Below are positions 50,878 through 58,497 of a DNA stretch of 64,000 bases, one piece after another (position 1 is the stretch's first letter; every line of letters begins with the position of its first letter). A program made the translations under genes and the position numbers. Source of the stretch: CAIMUS01 sp963708455 (GTDB lineage: Bacteria > Pseudomonadota > Gammaproteobacteria > Competibacterales > Competibacteraceae); the NCBI GenBank assembly GCA_963708455.1, contig CAVPSQ010000005.1:124001-188000 (forward strand), read 5' to 3'. Below the pieces are notes generated by a model, which was given only the letters and a program-made list of their open reading frames with translations, had not been told where the DNA came from and searched no databases.

Positions 50878-53100
50878 CTACTCCTTGGAGTCGGCGCTGC
50901 CCAGGCTCTCTTCGCCGAACAGCTTTTCGATCTGCGCCAGCCGTTCCGCCCGTTCGCCGGTGACGTCGCCGACCGCTGCCACGACGGTCCGGATCGCCGC
51001 CAGCATCTCCGTCCGGGCGTCGGCGTCGGCGGGCAGCATCTTGGGAATCGCGGCAAGCGCGCCGTCACGGTCGAGCAGCAAGGCGAAGAACTGTTCGCGC
51101 AGCACCTGTTTGAACTCCTCCAGCGTCAGTCCGCCGTGCTCGGCGCGCATCTGGCGCAGCGTATTAAACGCCCGCTCGTCCACCCCCGGTCCCGCCAGGC
51201 CAATGTAAACCAGGCTGCGGATCGCCGCCTCGCGCAGCCCGCCTTCGGCCAGCCGCGCCTTGAGTTCGGCGATGCGCTGTTGGATGAAGGCGAGTCGCTC
51301 CGCTTCCAGGCCAGGATGCCGGCGCGGGCTGTCGTCCGAGGCGCGCATTCCCACCAGGGCTTGCAGCAGCGGCGCGCTGTAGATCGCCAGGAAAATCTGT
51401 TCCAGGCTGCGATCCCGCAACTCGCGCCAGCCGTCGAGCGCCGCGATGATGCTCTCCGAGACCTTGGCTTGCACCTGGAGTAGGGGATTATCGGGCGTGG
51501 TCGGTTGCCGCTGGTGGCGGACCTGCTCGGCGAGTTGGGCGATTTGCCGCATCAGGGGGTTGCGCTCCGAGAACAGTTCGAACGGCAGCGTGGCGGGATT
51601 GAGCTTATGCAGCCAGTCGGCAGTCTGCTCGTTGGCGAACGCCCGCACGAACGGTTGCAGCAGGGTGCGATACAGGCCGAGATTGATTTCCGACACCCGC
51701 TGCGCGGTCGCGAACCGGCGTTCGTTCTCGGGACTGGGCTGGACGATAGCCCGGAGGTCATTCAGGGTGCGGCGCTCGAAGCGGACGATCCAGTCGCCGC
51801 CGATCAGCTCAGGATTGATGGCGTCCGCCGTCTTGCGAGTCATCACCGCCTCGTACAGGCCGGGCGGCAACACGTCGATCAGATCGATGTTGGAGGCGAA
51901 TTCCTGGTGTTCTTTGCGAGCCACGCCGCCAGAGACGAAGATGCCGAGATGGCCGACGCTCTCGTGGATGGCGTAGACGAGGGTCTGGCGCTGGGCGAGG
52001 ATATCCTCGTCCTTTTGATACAGGTCGCAAATCCAACCGAGCGCCTGCGGCGGCGGGGTGATGTTGTCACCCTGGGAGCAGAAGCAGAGGATCGGCGAGC
52101 GGATGTTGCGCAGGTCGACCCGCATCCCGTCGCGGGTGACGATCTCGGCGGTGGCCAGCCGGTTGCCGACGAACAGTTGATCGACGATCCACTGCATTTC
52201 CTCAGCATTGAGGTTGATGTGGCCGCCCCACCATTTCTCGAATTCCAGGAAGCGCGGCCCCTCGGTGTCCACCTTCGCCCACAGGTTGTAGTTCTTGGTC
52301 CACAGGGTGTTGGCGGGATTGAGGTTCTCGAAGTTGCCCACCAGATGCGCGCCGTCGAACGTGCCGGCGCCGAGGTCGCCGGTCAGCGCGGTCAGCCAAC
52401 TGCCACCCAGTAGCCCGCCGGTATAGCGCATCGGGTTCTCACCCTCGATTCCAGCCCAGTAGGACAGCGGCGAGCCGGCGAGGATGATCGGCCCGAACAG
52501 TTCCGGCCGGGTCGCCGCCACCAGCATCACCGCCCAGCCGGCCTGACAGTTGCCGATCACGCAGGGCTTGCCCTCGGCTTTGGGGTCGAGTTCGATGACC
52601 TTCTCCAAAAACACCGCCTCGGCGTGCATGATGTCTTCGATGGTCTGGCCCGGCATCGGGTCGGGCGTGAAGCCGACGAAGTAGCTGGGATGGCCCGCCC
52701 GCATGGCCACGCCCAGCTCGCTGTCCGCCTTGAAACCACCGATGCCCGGCCCGTGCCCGGCGCGCGGGTCGACCACCACGAAGGGGCGTTTTTTCAGGTC
52801 GATGACCACCCCTTCCGGCGGCTTGATCCGCACCAGCAGGTAATTGACCGGCCGCTCGAAAGTCCGCCCGTCCAGCACCCCTTCGGCGTCGAAGCTGAGC
52901 ACGTGCGGCACCGGCTTTGCCTTCTGCGCGGAGTATTGATCGCTGCGCTGGCGCAGCACGTCCCAGAACAGGATCGTGCGCTGCCAGGCATCGACCCAGT
53001 AGGACAGCGCCTGGGCGGCGAGTTCGGGCATCGGCCCGGGGCCTAAAGCAGCCGTCGGCGATGGGGTTTTGGATTGGGGCGATTGGGGCTGTTCGGACAT
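50878..53100 (-). CDS. DUF3141 alpha/beta-hydrolase, polyhydroxyalkanoate-synthase-like
   Basis: The 740-residue protein has an alpha/beta-hydrolase core. KRPFVVVDPRAGHGPGIGGF leads into the fold, VIGNCQAGWA (about residues 195-204) is a lipase-box-like element with Cys as the likely nucleophile, as in PHA synthases, and CFCSQGDNITPPPQALGW and HESVGHLGIFV supply the Asp and His regions. The C-terminal 250 residues are helical and specific to DUF3141. The family is annotated as PhaC-related but its reaction is unproven. The stop lies four bases before the MaoC-Pta start, whose ribosome site lies inside this gene, so the genes are coupled. Length and motifs are intact. Confidence 0.87.
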   Translation of the reverse strand: MSEQPQSPQSKTPSPTAALGPGPMPELAAQALSYWVDAWQRTILFWDVLRQRSDQYSAQKAKPVPHVLSFDAEGVLDGRTFERPVNYLLVRIKPPEGVVIDLKKRPFVVVDPRAGHGPGIGGFKADSELGVAMRAGHPSYFVGFTPDPMPGQTIEDIMHAEAVFLEKVIELDPKAEGKPCVIGNCQAGWAVMLVAATRPELFGPIILAGSPLSYWAGIEGENPMRYTGGLLGGSWLTALTGDLGAGTFDGAHLVGNFENLNPANTLWTKNYNLWAKVDTEGPRFLEFEKWWGGHINLNAEEMQWIVDQLFVGNRLATAEIVTRDGMRVDLRNIRSPILCFCSQGDNITPPPQALGWICDLYQKDEDILAQRQTLVYAIHESVGHLGIFVSGGVARKEHQEFASNIDLIDVLPPGLYEAVMTRKTADAINPELIGGDWIVRFERRTLNDLRAIVQPSPENERRFATAQRVSEINLGLYRTLLQPFVRAFANEQTADWLHKLNPATLPFELFSERNPLMRQIAQLAEQVRHQRQPTTPDNPLLQVQAKVSESIIAALDGWRELRDRSLEQIFLAIYSAPLLQALVGMRASDDSPRRHPGLEAERLAFIQQRIAELKARLAEGGLREAAIRSLVYIGLAGPGVDERAFNTLRQMRAEHGGLTLEEFKQVLREQFFALLLDRDGALAAIPKMLPADADARTEMLAAIRTVVAAVGDVTGERAERLAQIEKLFGEESLGSADSKE

Positions 53101-53136
53101 AGGGTGCTCTCCTACTGTGAATTAACACTTAGATGT

Positions 53137-53179
53137 TGTACAAAAACTCCCTCCTTAGGGGGGAGGCAGTTTTTGTACA
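53137..53179. terminator. Long hairpin, probable two-way terminator or intergenic repeat
   Basis: TGTACAAAAACT (53137-53148) pairs perfectly with AGTTTTTGTACA (53168-53179). After one mismatch, five more pairs (CCTCC with GGAGG) close a loop of about seven bases. The A/T-rich lower stem and GC upper stem give it terminator character on both strands. It lies between the DUF4105 gene and the DUF3141 operon, in a 137-base gap. Confidence 0.6.
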
Positions 53180-53237
53180 GGCTCTTAGCTCGCGGGCACG
53201 GTAATCACCGCTGTGACCGCCAGCCCCCCTCTGGCGC

Positions 53238-54236
53238 CTACCTCTGCCCTGGAAGCCCCTCCCGGATACGTTGTGAGAACGCGGGATCCTGGTCGGCAGC
53301 CTGGGCCTTAGCGGTGATCTCGCTACGCGCTCGTAGCTCCGGGAACGGCAGGCTGGTGTCAATCGTGCCCCGTTCGTAACCGAGTTGATCGAGGTAACCG
53401 TTGGCGAGGATTCTCCAGTCCCAGGGGTTGCCGGGTGAGACATTCTGGACGTGATGGCGGATAACCGTCGTGCAGTTGTGGGTGAGGGCATTGTACCAGC
53501 GCGGCCGCTCGGCCAGACGGTTCACCTCCTTGAGATAATCCAGCAGGATCTTCCGCGCCAACTCCATCGACATCCTGATGTGATACAGGTAGACCTGTTC
53601 ACCGCGATAATGGGTGCGCAACCGAATCACGTCGCGCTCGTCGGCCACCACGTAGTAGAGCTCGTATTGGCGGAAGAAACCACGGATGGCCGAATACGAC
53701 TCGCCCTTTTCCTTGCGCGTTTCGATGGAGATGGCAAGATGCGAGCCGTCCGCAAATTCCCAGCTAATGATGGTGTGGGCTATCAGCGTGGGTCCCCAAA
53801 ACGATAGAAACAGATCGACACCCTGCAACTGGTCGAGGTCATAAGTCCGGGTCTCCCAGCGCGGCGTGTAGTCGGTCTCGGTACGGTAGTCGAAGTTGCG
53901 CAGGTTATGGACGGTCAGGCGATTGCCGTCGAGGGTCGCCGTGGGGAGCTGCGCGACCTCCGGAGACCAGTCCCGGTCGTTGCGTGGTGCGAGCTGCAGC
54001 CACCCACCGAGCAGGACCAGGAAGACGAGCAGCACGGCGAGCAGAGCCCGTCTGAACGGCCGCACGACGACCAGCAGAAGCAGGCACACCGCCACGAAGC
54101 CTGCGGCCAGTGAACCGGCCAGCCGCCGGTCCACCGGGCCGTCGAACCATAGTGCCAGTACCCCCCAGCCGATCCCACTGAGCACCCACAGCCAAAGTAA
54201 CAGCTTGACGATAACACCGCCCCAACGACTGGCCAT
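53238..54236 (-). CDS. DUF4105 (Lnb N-terminal periplasmic domain) membrane protein
   Basis: I start at the ATG at 54236, ten bases after GGGGAG; a GTG at 54254 is in frame. Three hydrophobic segments (about residues 8-28, 39-59 and 64-84) precede a soluble domain with the DUF4105 landmarks WETRTYDLDQLQGVDLFLSFWG, GESYSAIRGFFRQYEL and LTHNCTTVIRHH. The Asn-Cys in HNCTT and a preceding His resemble a cysteine-peptidase-like centre, proposed for this family. The product is about 332 residues. It is separated from the downstream DUF3141 operon by a hairpin, so it is probably a separate transcript. The function is unknown. Confidence 0.8.
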   Translation of the reverse strand: MASRWGGVIVKLLLWLWVLSGIGWGVLALWFDGPVDRRLAGSLAAGFVAVCLLLLVVVRPFRRALLAVLLVFLVLLGGWLQLAPRNDRDWSPEVAQLPTATLDGNRLTVHNLRNFDYRTETDYTPRWETRTYDLDQLQGVDLFLSFWGPTLIAHTIISWEFADGSHLAISIETRKEKGESYSAIRGFFRQYELYYVVADERDVIRLRTHYRGEQVYLYHIRMSMELARKILLDYLKEVNRLAERPRWYNALTHNCTTVIRHHVQNVSPGNPWDWRILANGYLDQLGYERGTIDTSLPFPELRARSEITAKAQAADQDPAFSQRIREGLPGQR

Positions 54237-54376
54237 ACGATCAAGGCTCCCCACTCAACCGAAGTTTCCCATCCACCGACCCAGCAGTACCGGGTGCTGA
54301 AGGGCGGTAGCCACTATGACCTGCCTGTCAATATCCCTGGCAACCCCTGCTATTGCTGGCCGGCAGCGCCAGCCTC

Positions 54377-56377
54377 CTACCCCTCTGCCCGTCCTGCTGT
54401 TTGCTCGAGCAAATGCTGGCGGGCATCCGCCTGGCTCTCATAAATATGCGGCGCCACATTACGCTGCTGCAACGCCTCGCCCACCTTCATGCGCATGAAG
54501 GTGCTGGTGGTGTAACGGGTGACATTGGAATAGAACCGCTCTACGACGTCCTTGACCATGTCGATATAGGCATCCAGCAAGTGCGGCGGCACCACGAAAT
54601 TGTCGTAATTGACCACCGCGTACACTTTCTTGCCGAGTCCGATCAGCTTGGCCTCCACCTCCTGCCGGATGGTCTCGATAGTCGCGGCGTCGCGGATTTC
54701 CAAACCCTCGAAATTGACGAAGAACAGATTCTCGTCCGGGTCGTAGATCAGCCGCTCCGCGATCGGCACTTCCAGCAAATCGGCTTTCAGATTCATCGGG
54801 CCGGGCTGGAAAATGCGCGCATCCATTGCCTGCAAGGATGCACTGATTAACGGCCGAAATGCCATCTGCGCCAGAATATCCTGGTCCAGATCGACGCCGG
54901 GTGCGATCTCGGTCAATTCCAATCCCGCCGGGGTCAAGCGGAACACGCAACGCTCAGTGATGTAGAGCACCGGTTGTCGCCGTTGCGTCGCGTAGGAACC
55001 GCTGAACGTCCGCTGCTCGACCGCCTCGACAAATTTCTGTGCTTTGCCTTCCGTTGCAATGCGCAGCCGGCCGTCGGCCACTTGAATCTGCAGCTTGCCG
55101 GCGGTAAACGTGCCGACAAACACCAGTTCCTTGGCATTCTGGCTGATGTTGATGAAGCCGCCGGCGCCGGCCAGTTTCGGACCGAACTTGCTGACATTGA
55201 CGTTGCCCTCGCGGTCGGTTTGCGCCATCCCCAGAAAGGCCACGTCCAACCCGCCGCCGTCGTAGAAATCGAACTGCGCCGGCATCTCGATGATCGCCTG
55301 GGTATTGCTGGCCGCTCCAAAATTCAGACCGCCCGCCGGCAGTCCACCGATCACGCCGGGTTCGGCGGTCAGGGTCAGATAGTCCAGAATCTTCTCTTCA
55401 TTGGCCACGCTGGCGATGCCTTCCGGCATGCCGATGCCCAGATTGACCACGCTGTTCGGCTTCAACTCGAACGCGGCCCGCCGGGCAATGATCTTGCGGT
55501 CGCTCATCTCCATCGGCGCAATCGCCTGCATCGGTACCCGGATTTCGCCGCTGAACGCCGGGTTGTAACGCTCGGCGAAAGTCTGCCAGTGTTCTTCCGG
55601 CTGCGCCACCACCACGCAGTCCACCAGCACACCGGGAATTTTCACCTGTTTCGGATTGAGCGTGCCCCGGTCGGCGATCCGTTCCACCTGTACGATGACG
55701 ATGCCGCCGTTATTGTGGGCGGCGGTGGCCATCGCCAGCGAGTCCAGGAACAGCGCTTCCCGCTCCATGGTGATATTGCCGTCGGTATCCGCCGTCGTAC
55801 CGCGCAGCATCGCCACATTGATCGGATGCGTCCGGTAGAACAGGTATTCCTGGCCGTGCAGCGTCAGCAGTTCGACAATCTCTTCGGTGGTGCGGGCATT
55901 GACCTTGCCGCCGCCCAGCCGGGGATCCACGAAGGTGCCGATGCCCACCGTGGTCAACAGTCCTGGCTTGCCGGCGGCGGCGTCGCGGAACAAATGCGTC
56001 AGCACGCCCTGCGGCAGGTTATAAGCTTCGATCTCATTCTCAATAGCCAGTTTGCCAAGTTTCGGTGTCAATCCCCAATGACCGCCGATTACCCGCTTCA
56101 ATAAACCGGTATCGGCCAGATGATTCAGTCCCCGTTCACCACCGTCCCCCTGGCCGGCCGCGTAAATCAGCGTCAAGCCGGTCGGCTTGCCAGTCGCCGC
56201 GAAGCGCTCTTTCAAGGCTACCGCCAGCCCCTCGGCAAAACCGATACCGACGAAGCCACCGGTAGCCAGCGTATCGCCATCGTGGATCAGTCGGACGGCT
56301 TCCTCGGCGGTAACGACTTTGCCCTTGTTGGCCAGTGTCTGGGAACTCAGCAACGGGTGAGTGAGATGTTCGTTCAT
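54377..56377 (-). CDS. Acyl-CoA:acetate / 3-ketoacid CoA-transferase (fused alpha-beta)
   Basis: I choose the ATG at 56377, with GAGGAAA upstream, over an in-frame TTG at 56398. The 666-residue protein contains both subunit-like halves of family I CoA-transferases. The first half has GDTLATGGFVGIGFAEGL and YAAGQGDGGERGLNH. The second carries NLGIGMPEGIASVANEE, which should hold the catalytic Glu, and EPGVIGGLPAGGLNFGAA. The C-terminal 130 residues are an extra domain seen in YdiF-type relatives. It moves CoA between short-chain acids and acyl-CoA. It follows the GntP permease by 13 bases, suggesting uptake and activation of a short-chain acid such as hydroxybutyrate or acetoacetate; the substrate is inference. 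Confidence 0.88.
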   Translation of the reverse strand: MNEHLTHPLLSSQTLANKGKVVTAEEAVRLIHDGDTLATGGFVGIGFAEGLAVALKERFAATGKPTGLTLIYAAGQGDGGERGLNHLADTGLLKRVIGGHWGLTPKLGKLAIENEIEAYNLPQGVLTHLFRDAAAGKPGLLTTVGIGTFVDPRLGGGKVNARTTEEIVELLTLHGQEYLFYRTHPINVAMLRGTTADTDGNITMEREALFLDSLAMATAAHNNGGIVIVQVERIADRGTLNPKQVKIPGVLVDCVVVAQPEEHWQTFAERYNPAFSGEIRVPMQAIAPMEMSDRKIIARRAAFELKPNSVVNLGIGMPEGIASVANEEKILDYLTLTAEPGVIGGLPAGGLNFGAASNTQAIIEMPAQFDFYDGGGLDVAFLGMAQTDREGNVNVSKFGPKLAGAGGFINISQNAKELVFVGTFTAGKLQIQVADGRLRIATEGKAQKFVEAVEQRTFSGSYATQRRQPVLYITERCVFRLTPAGLELTEIAPGVDLDQDILAQMAFRPLISASLQAMDARIFQPGPMNLKADLLEVPIAERLIYDPDENLFFVNFEGLEIRDAATIETIRQEVEAKLIGLGKKVYAVVNYDNFVVPPHLLDAYIDMVKDVVERFYSNVTRYTTSTFMRMKVGEALQQRNVAPHIYESQADARQHLLEQTAGRAEG

Positions 56378-56390
56378 GGTGACGTTTTCC

Positions 56391-57782
56391 TCAGACAATA
56401 CCGGTCAGATAATAAGCGACGATGATCACGAATACCGCGGTGGTCTTGAGAACCGTGATTGCGAAAATATCTTTATAGGACTGCCGATGGGTCAGTCCGG
56501 TCACCGCCAGCAGGGTAATGACAGCGCCGTTATGCGGCAGCGTGTCCATGCCGCCGGAGGCCATCGCGGCGACCCGGTGAAATACCTCGAGCGGAATGCC
56601 GGCGGCCTGGGCATTGGCGATGAAGGTGTCGGCCATGGCCGCCAGTGCGATACTCATGCCGCCCGAGGCCGAACCGGTGATGCCGGCCAGGGTCGTCACT
56701 GAAATCGCCTCGTTGATCAGCGGATTGGGGATGGATTCCAAGGCATGGGCGATCACCAGGAAACCGGGCAATGCGGCGATAATACCGCCGAAGCCATATT
56801 CCGAGGCGGTATTGAGCGAGGCCAGTAACGCGCCGCCGATGGCCGCCTTGCTGCCCTCGGCGAATTTGCTGATCACCGGTTTGAAGGCGAACACGAATAC
56901 CGTCAGGATGCCGAGCAACAACGCCGCTTGCACCGCCCAGATAGCCGTGACCTTGGTCACGTCGGTGACAATCGGCGTGGTTGCGCCGGCCAGAGTCATT
57001 TGGTGTTGGGGACCGTAAGCAAAGGGAATCAGATAGGTGAATACCAGATTCATCACGCCGACCACTATCAGTGGCAGGATGGCGATCCACGGATTGGCAA
57101 GTTCCGCGTGCTCGAAGGGTTCAGGTTCGTTGACCAGGTTGGTGCCATAACCTTCGTCGGCCTTCTCCGCCTGGCGGCGGCGCCAGTTCAGGTAGGTCAG
57201 TCCGACCAGCAGGATGAAAACGGCGCCGATCACGCCGAGCCAGGGCGCGGCCCAGGTCGTGGTCTTGAAAAACACCGTGGGGATGATGTTCTGGATTTGC
57301 GGCGTGCCGGGCAGCGCGTCCATGGTGAAGGTGAACGCGCCCAGCGCGATGGTGCCGGGAATCAGGCGCTTGGGAATGTCGCTGGCGCGGAACAGTTCCG
57401 CCGCGAACGGATAGACCGCGAAGACCACCACGAACAGCGAGACGCCGCCGTAAGTCAGCAGGGCGCAGACCACCACGATAGACAGCATCGCCCGCTCGCG
57501 CCCGAGCAGGCCGATGACCGCCGCAACGATGGATTTGGAGAAACCGGACAGTTCGATGACTTTGCCGAAGATGGCGCCGAGCATGAACACCGGAAAATAA
57601 TTACGGATGAAATCCACCATCTTCGCCATGAAGACGCTGGAATACATCGGCGCCACCAGCGACGGATCGGTAAACAGCACCGCGCCGAGCGCAGCGATTG
57701 GCGCGAACAAAATGACGCTGTAGCCTCGATAGGCGACCAGCATCAGGAAACACAACGAGGCCAGGACGATCAGGAAGTTCAT
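56391..57782 (-). CDS. GntP-family permease
   Basis: The 463-residue integral membrane protein has about twelve predicted spans. It carries GntP landmarks such as FMLGAIFGKVIELSGFS, LTYGGVSLFVVVFAVYPFA, DALPGTPQIQNIIP and GITGSASGGMSIAL with GGMDTLPHNGAVITLL. GntP relatives move gluconate, hydroxybutyrate and similar acids with protons. It is upstream of and co-oriented with the CoA-transferase gene. The sequence is intact and of normal length. A hydroxy- or keto-acid substrate is inferred from the neighbour only. Confidence 0.88.
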   Translation of the reverse strand: MNFLIVLASLCFLMLVAYRGYSVILFAPIAALGAVLFTDPSLVAPMYSSVFMAKMVDFIRNYFPVFMLGAIFGKVIELSGFSKSIVAAVIGLLGRERAMLSIVVVCALLTYGGVSLFVVVFAVYPFAAELFRASDIPKRLIPGTIALGAFTFTMDALPGTPQIQNIIPTVFFKTTTWAAPWLGVIGAVFILLVGLTYLNWRRRQAEKADEGYGTNLVNEPEPFEHAELANPWIAILPLIVVGVMNLVFTYLIPFAYGPQHQMTLAGATTPIVTDVTKVTAIWAVQAALLLGILTVFVFAFKPVISKFAEGSKAAIGGALLASLNTASEYGFGGIIAALPGFLVIAHALESIPNPLINEAISVTTLAGITGSASGGMSIALAAMADTFIANAQAAGIPLEVFHRVAAMASGGMDTLPHNGAVITLLAVTGLTHRQSYKDIFAITVLKTTAVFVIIVAYYLTGIV

Positions 57783-58262
57783 GTTGTTGCTCTTAGCTGG
57801 ATGTTGGGAAGGAGGGGTCCCGACCGTCCGAGCGGATCGGGAAGGGAAAGGCTTTTTCCCGTAAGCCCGACAATACTATGCGGCATTTTACCGGGTTCCC
57901 TCAACAGTCGGCTGCACAGTGGCCGGGCTACCCATTTAAGGCGGAACCATCGCGTCGCTCTGCCCGATCCTGGGAGCGCCGGCGTCCTCGCCGGCCCTGA
58001 TCCTGGGAGCGCCGGCGTCCTCGCCGGCCCTGATCCTGGGAGCGCCGGCGTCCTCGCCGGCTCCGATCCTGGGAGCGCCGGCGTCCTCGCCGGCCCTGTG
58101 CGGTTAGCCTGCGAAGTATCCCGGCTTAAATGGATATCCGCTCCAACAGTCCAGTGAATTGGACATAGGCAAAGCGCTGTCCACCGTTTGGTTGCCGCAG
58201 CAACCCCAATTTGCTAGCTTATGTTTCAGCATAGATCAACTGATCCTGAGCAAGAGGCTTCC
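57783..58262. other. Intergenic region holding a tandem repeat array and the VapB-like promoter
   Basis: This divergent gap of 480 bases separates the minus-strand permease from the plus-strand antitoxin/helicase unit. It contains the 33-bp tandem repeats at 57966-58097. The last 160 bases are less GC-rich and probably contain the promoter for the plus-strand genes. The open reading frames across the repeats encode only repeated DPGSAGVLAG-like peptides and are not genes. Confidence 0.55.
57966..58097. repeat. Tandem array: four 33-bp REP-like hairpin units
   Basis: Four consecutive 33-base units begin at 57966, 57999, 58032 and 58065. Each starts GATCCTGGGAGC and contains GCCGGCG, TCCT, CGCCGGC, a 7-bp perfect hairpin. 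The units are identical except that the third ends CTCC instead of CCCT. There are no unique spacers, so it is not a CRISPR array. It may be a REP cluster, terminator-like barrier or protein-binding array. Confidence 0.9.
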
Positions 58263-58496
58263 ATGTCTACCGAACGTCACGTCCGGCTATTCAAGAACGG
58301 TTGTAATCAAGCGCTACGTATCCCCCGCGAGTTCGAGCTACCAGGTAACGAGGCCATTCTCCGCAAGGAGGGAGACCGGTTGATCGTCGAACCGGCGCAG
58401 CGTCGCTCACTGCTGGCTCTGCTCGCCACGTGGGAGCCGCTAGAAGAGGATTTCCCCGAACTTCAAGACTGGCCTCCCGAACCAGTGGATCTGTGA
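58263..58496 (+). CDS. VapB-like AbrB-fold antitoxin without adjacent toxin
   Basis: The ATG at 58263 has AGAGG six bases upstream. The 77-residue protein shows the swapped-hairpin AbrB/VapB signature RLFKNGCNQALRIPREFEL followed by LRKEGDRLIVEPAQ, then an acidic tail with EEDFPELQDWP of the type that binds VapC toxins. Normally vapC would follow. Here the stop is one base before the ATG of an SNF2 helicase and no PIN-domain gene is seen on either strand nearby. It may be an orphan that now regulates the helicase unit. Confidence 0.82.
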   Translation: MSTERHVRLFKNGCNQALRIPREFELPGNEAILRKEGDRLIVEPAQRRSLLALLATWEPLEEDFPELQDWPPEPVDL

Positions 58497-58497
58497 G

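Noticed and set aside
57966..58097. CRISPR array
   Set aside because: The 33-bp units are directly abutting with no spacers and no cas genes are present.
56928..58157. 409-codon plus-strand frame covering the tandem repeats
   Set aside because: It lies antisense to the GntP permease and its tail merely translates the 33-bp repeats.
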